From: Candidatus Omnitrophota bacterium
Lineage (GTDB): Bacteria; Omnitrophota; Koll11; Aquiviventales; Aquiviventaceae
Direction of reading: 5' to 3'
Length of the DNA: 9,252 bases
NCBI GenBank assembly: GCA_016196415.1
Contig: JACPXS010000065.1
Coordinates: 1 to 9,252 of the forward strand
Part shown: in pieces, positions 7,248 to 9,252 of the stretch
How the letters are laid out: every line of letters begins with the position of its first letter
Position numbering within the stretch: the stretch's first letter is position 1
Position numbers and translations under genes: made by a program
The notes under the pieces: model-generated
What the model saw: only the letters and a program-made list of their open reading frames with translations
What the model was told of the DNA's origin: nothing
Databases searched by the model: none

Positions 7248-7255
7248 CGCTGCCA

Positions 7256-7279
7256 CGATCCCTCGATCCTTCGACCCTT
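7256..7279 (+). repeat. Three tandem 8-mers in the lpxA-lpxI gap
   Basis: cgatccct (7256-7263), cgatcctt (7264-7271) and cgaccctt (7272-7279) follow one another with one or two changes between neighbours. The 11-mer tcgacccttcg at 7271-7281 is identical to 4428-4438 in the skp 5' repeat region. The rest of the 85-nt gap (7248-7332) shows no clear promoter or terminator. Confidence 0.4.
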
Positions 7280-7332
7280 CGCGTGCCCCTCGTGCGGCGT
7301 GTGGGGTGCATCGGCCTGCTGAGTGCGCTTCG

Positions 7333-8172
7333 ATGACTGCTCCGATTGGAATCATTGCGGGGGCCGGACGGTTTCCGATCCATGTGGCCCAGGAAGCGAG
7401 GCGCCAGGGAAGGACGGTGGTCGCGATCGGCATTCAGGGATGGGTCGATGCCGCTCTCGCGCCGTCGGTGGACGCGTATGACGAGCTGGCCATTGGGCAG
7501 TTGGGACGGTTGATCGAGTGGTTGAAGTCCCACGGGGTCAGCCAGGCGATCATGGCGGGGAAGGTGACGAAGGCGGCGCTCTTAGGCGATGACGGCGCGT
7601 TTGATGCCGAGGCGCTGGCGATTCTGCAGCAGGCGAGCCAGTTTTCCGTGCCGGAGCTCTTGGGCGCGCTCGGCAAGCGCCTGGCGGCTGATGGGATTAC
7701 CCTCCTGGACTCCTCAACGTTTCTCAAAACGAGTTTGTGTCCTGCCGGGGTGCTGACGGATCGAGTTCCCACCGCTGCGGAGGAGGAGGACATCCGTCTC
7801 GGGTTCCATGCCGCGCGCACCCTCGCCTCGCTGGACATTGGGCAAACGGTGGCGGTGAAGCGCCGAGTCATTGTGGCTGTGGAAGCGCTTGAGGGCACCG
7901 ATGAGGCGATCCGTCGGGCCCATCGTCTGGCGGGGAGCGGGCTTGTCGTCGTGAAGGCGTCGGCTCCGCACCATGATCGGCGCTTCGATCTTCCCGTGAT
8001 CGGCCTCGACACACTGAAGACGCTCTGCGAAGCGCAGGTGTCCTGTCTTGCCGTCGAGGCAGAGACGACGCTCTTGCTCGAGCGGAGTCGGCTCATCGCT
8101 GAAGCCAACGCGGCCGGCCTCTGCCTGGTGGGCCTCCCCCCGCCTGACCCCGGACAGGGAAGCGACCGCTAG
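7333..8172 (+). CDS. lpxI: UDP-2,3-diacylglucosamine diphosphatase LpxI (DUF1009 family)
   Basis: LpxI removes UMP from UDP-2,3-diacylglucosamine to give lipid X, the fourth step of the lipid A pathway; it replaces the unrelated LpxH in many bacteria outside the beta- and gammaproteobacteria. The 279-residue product matches the family in length and layout. The N-terminal domain opens with PIGIIAGAGRFPIHVAQEA (4-22) and includes IMAGKVTK (73-80); the C-terminal domain includes GQTVAVKRRVIVAVEALEGTDE (170-191), then DRRFDLPVIG (215-224) with D219, which I take as the counterpart of the catalytic aspartate D225 of Caulobacter LpxI. The start at 7333 is chosen because the family begins here; the frame is open back to 7147 inside lpxA, but that part shows no family sequence. 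Only a weak binding site (TGAG, 7319-7322) precedes it. It sits 85 nt after lpxA and 57 nt before the rhomboid gene. Confidence 0.94.
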   Translation: MTAPIGIIAGAGRFPIHVAQEARRQGRTVVAIGIQGWVDAALAPSVDAYDELAIGQLGRLIEWLKSHGVSQAIMAGKVTKAALLGDDGAFDAEALAILQQASQFSVPELLGALGKRLAADGITLLDSSTFLKTSLCPAGVLTDRVPTAAEEEDIRLGFHAARTLASLDIGQTVAVKRRVIVAVEALEGTDEAIRRAHRLAGSGLVVVKASAPHHDRRFDLPVIGLDTLKTLCEAQVSCLAVEAETTLLLERSRLIAEANAAGLCLVGLPPPDPGQGSDR

Positions 8173-8229
8173 CGGGGTTGGACCGTCCGGGCGCCTCGCC
8201 CTCAAGTCCGCAACGGTGTCGGCGCAACC

Positions 8230-8907
8230 ATGATCCCTCTTCGCGACACGATTCCATCTCGTCGAACCGCCTGGGTGACCCGCGCGCTCCTTGCGCTCAA
8301 CGTGGCCGCATTCATGCTTGAGCTTCGGCAGGGAGCCGCCCTCGAGCCGTTCATCTACCGGTTCGGCGTTGTGCCGACCCACTGGATGGTGAGCAGTCCC
8401 AGCGACCTGCTCGATTGGCCGCGCCTGTTCCTCGCGCTGCTGAGTTCGCAGTTCCTCCACGGTGGGGTGCTGCATCTGGCGGCGAATATGCTCTACCTCT
8501 GGATTTTCGCAGACAACGTCGAGGACCGATTGGGACACGGCCGGTTCCTTCTCCTCTATCTCGCCAGCGGCGTCGTCGCGGCGGTCTCCCAGATTCTGAT
8601 CAGCCCCCGCTCCGCCATTCCCATGGTGGGAGCCAGCGGGGCCATCGCCGGAGTCCTGGGGGCCTACCTCCTGCTCTTTCCCTCGGCGCGCATTGTCACG
8701 CTGATCCCGCTGTGGTTTGTCTGGGAGACCGTCGAGGTGCCCGCGTTCATCTTTTTGGGGTTCTGGTTCCTGTTGCAGTGGCTGCAGGGACTGACGGCCA
8801 TTGGGCAAGTCGCCGATGTGGGCGGGGTGGCGTTTTGGGCGCATATCGGAGGTTTTGTCAGCGGCATGATCGGCGTGGCATGTCTTCGCCCTCGGCGACG
8901 ATGGTGA
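8230..8907 (+). CDS. Rhomboid-family intramembrane serine protease
   Basis: Rhomboids are membrane proteases that cut transmembrane substrates within the bilayer using a Ser-His pair. The 225-residue protein has about six hydrophobic segments (roughly 15-32, 64-97 including a re-entrant part, 104-126, 133-151, 157-187 and 198-218). The catalytic parts are all present: HLAANMLYLW with H82 and N86 (oxyanion side), GASGA (134-138) with nucleophile S136, and AHIGGF with H205. It ends in a basic tail, RPRRRW, expected on the cytosolic side. The substrate cannot be told from sequence. It lies 57 nt after lpxI on the same strand, with no Shine-Dalgarno before the ATG, so it may be read with the lipid A genes, but a functional link is only suggested by position. 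In-frame upstream alternatives were not convincing, and the start fits the usual short MIPLRD N-terminus of bacterial rhomboids. Confidence 0.93.
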   Translation: MIPLRDTIPSRRTAWVTRALLALNVAAFMLELRQGAALEPFIYRFGVVPTHWMVSSPSDLLDWPRLFLALLSSQFLHGGVLHLAANMLYLWIFADNVEDRLGHGRFLLLYLASGVVAAVSQILISPRSAIPMVGASGAIAGVLGAYLLLFPSARIVTLIPLWFVWETVEVPAFIFLGFWFLLQWLQGLTAIGQVADVGGVAFWAHIGGFVSGMIGVACLRPRRRW

Positions 8908-8942
8908 CAGGCGCCTCTCACGCATGCCGCGAACGACGGCCT

Positions 8943-8984
8943 GCAAGCTGCCGCACGCCGCAGGCGGAGGGCCCGCTGCGCGAC
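8943..8984 (+). repeat. Possible 7-bp phased repeat before the methyltransferase gene
   Basis: Six heptamers in a row each begin with GC, such as gcaagct (8943-8949), gccgcac (8950-8956) and gccgcag (8957-8963). The later units diverge. In GC-rich DNA this could arise by chance, so the call is weak, but it matches the period of the clearer heptamer array in the skp gene. The surrounding gap (8908-9001) holds no clear promoter or terminator. Confidence 0.3.
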
Positions 8985-9001
8985 CCTTGCCACACTTGAC
9001 C

Positions 9002-9252
9002 ATGACCCATGATTCACACACTCCGCAGATGACGGCAAGCCGCCTCTTGCAGGAAGAAAAAGCCCCGTACGCGAAAGTGGACCCGCCCTGCCCGTATTTC
9101 GGGACCTGCGGAGGGTGCAGCCTTCAAGACCTGAGCTACCAGGATCAGTTGGCGCTGAAGCGCGAGCGGCTGCGAAGCGCCCTCACGGGGCTCGAGGGCG
9201 TTGCGCCGTTTGAGCTGATCGGGTTGGAGGATCCGTGGCGGTATCGCAACAA
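9002..9252 (+). CDS. TrmA/RlmD-family RNA (uracil-C5)-methyltransferase, N-terminal part (partial)
   Basis: The reading frame runs off the window end after 83 full codons. CPYFGTCGGC (30-39) is the C-x5-C-x2-C iron-sulfur cluster signature of the RlmC/RlmD branch, in which C30, C36 and C39 would be joined by a later cysteine beyond the window. SLQDLSYQDQLALKRERL (40-57) continues the family pattern, followed by PWRYRN (78-83). Enzymes of this family methylate uracil C5 in rRNA or tRNA using S-adenosylmethionine; the methyltransferase domain lies downstream. Only about 29 residues precede the first cysteine, too few for the TRAM domain that E. coli RlmD carries there. The start is uncertain: ATG 9002 or 9029, or 8924, all lack a clear binding site; the extension from 8924 does not look like TRAM either. 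The rRNA or tRNA target cannot be fixed from this piece. Confidence 0.85.
   Translation, partial: MTHDSHTPQMTASRLLQEEKAPYAKVDPPCPYFGTCGGCSLQDLSYQDQLALKRERLRSALTGLEGVAPFELIGLEDPWRYRN

Noticed and set aside
7147..7332. Longer lpxI starting inside lpxA
   Set aside because: The extra 62 residues show no LpxI family sequence and overlap the well-conserved end of lpxA in another frame.
8939..8965. Hairpin GCCTGC/GCAGGC after the rhomboid gene as a terminator
   Set aside because: Only 6 bp with a 15-nt loop and no T-tract; not enough for an intrinsic terminator.
7714..9021. Long open frame (435 codons) on the minus strand across lpxI and the rhomboid gene
   Set aside because: It is antisense to two well-supported genes, has no recognisable domain and reads as low-complexity R/P/G/H-rich sequence, as expected from the mirror frame of GC-rich coding DNA.
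8996..9024. TTGACC as a -35 box before the methyltransferase gene
   Set aside because: No matching -10 box at the right distance, and the stretch overlaps the likely start codon.

Overview
The window is a tightly packed, single-strand (+) stretch of housekeeping genes from a GC-rich diderm (lipopolysaccharide-making) bacterium. The outer-membrane assembly gene bamA, the periplasmic chaperone gene skp and lipid A genes show an LPS-type outer membrane. The lpxC-fabZ fusion and the use of lpxI rather than lpxH make an ordinary gammaproteobacterium unlikely. Lineages where such fusions are known include Bacteroidota/Chlorobiota and the PVC and Omnitrophota groups; the high GC would suit one of the latter, but this placement is a guess from gene content alone.

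Layout: (1) 1-572, the end of a ribosomal protein block: the last codons of rpsR (bS18), then rplI (bL9). (2) 625-2001, dnaB, the replicative helicase, in the common rpsR-rplI-dnaB order. (3) 1998-4974, bamA (overlapping dnaB by 4 nt) and an skp/ompH-type chaperone gene, together serving outer-membrane protein insertion. (4) 5054-8172, lipid A synthesis: an lpxC-fabZ fusion, lpxA and lpxI, which cover acylation, deacetylation and UDP removal; lpxD and lpxB are not in the window. (5) 8230-8907, a rhomboid intramembrane protease. (6) 9002 to the window end, the 5' part of a TrmA/RlmD-family RNA uracil-C5-methyltransferase with its iron-sulfur cysteines.

All genes share one strand with gaps of at most about 95 nt, and I see no convincing internal promoter or intrinsic terminator, so long co-transcribed units are likely. 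The genes link ribosome/replication functions directly to envelope building. I found no mobile element, CRISPR array, tRNA, defence locus or unrecognised gene. The less ordinary features lie in the gaps and start regions: short phased repeats (8-mers before rplI and in the lpxA-lpxI gap, 7-mers at the 5' end of skp and possibly before the methyltransferase gene), small hairpins over the starts of dnaB and bamA, and the enzyme fusion. I do not see a new multi-gene system here.
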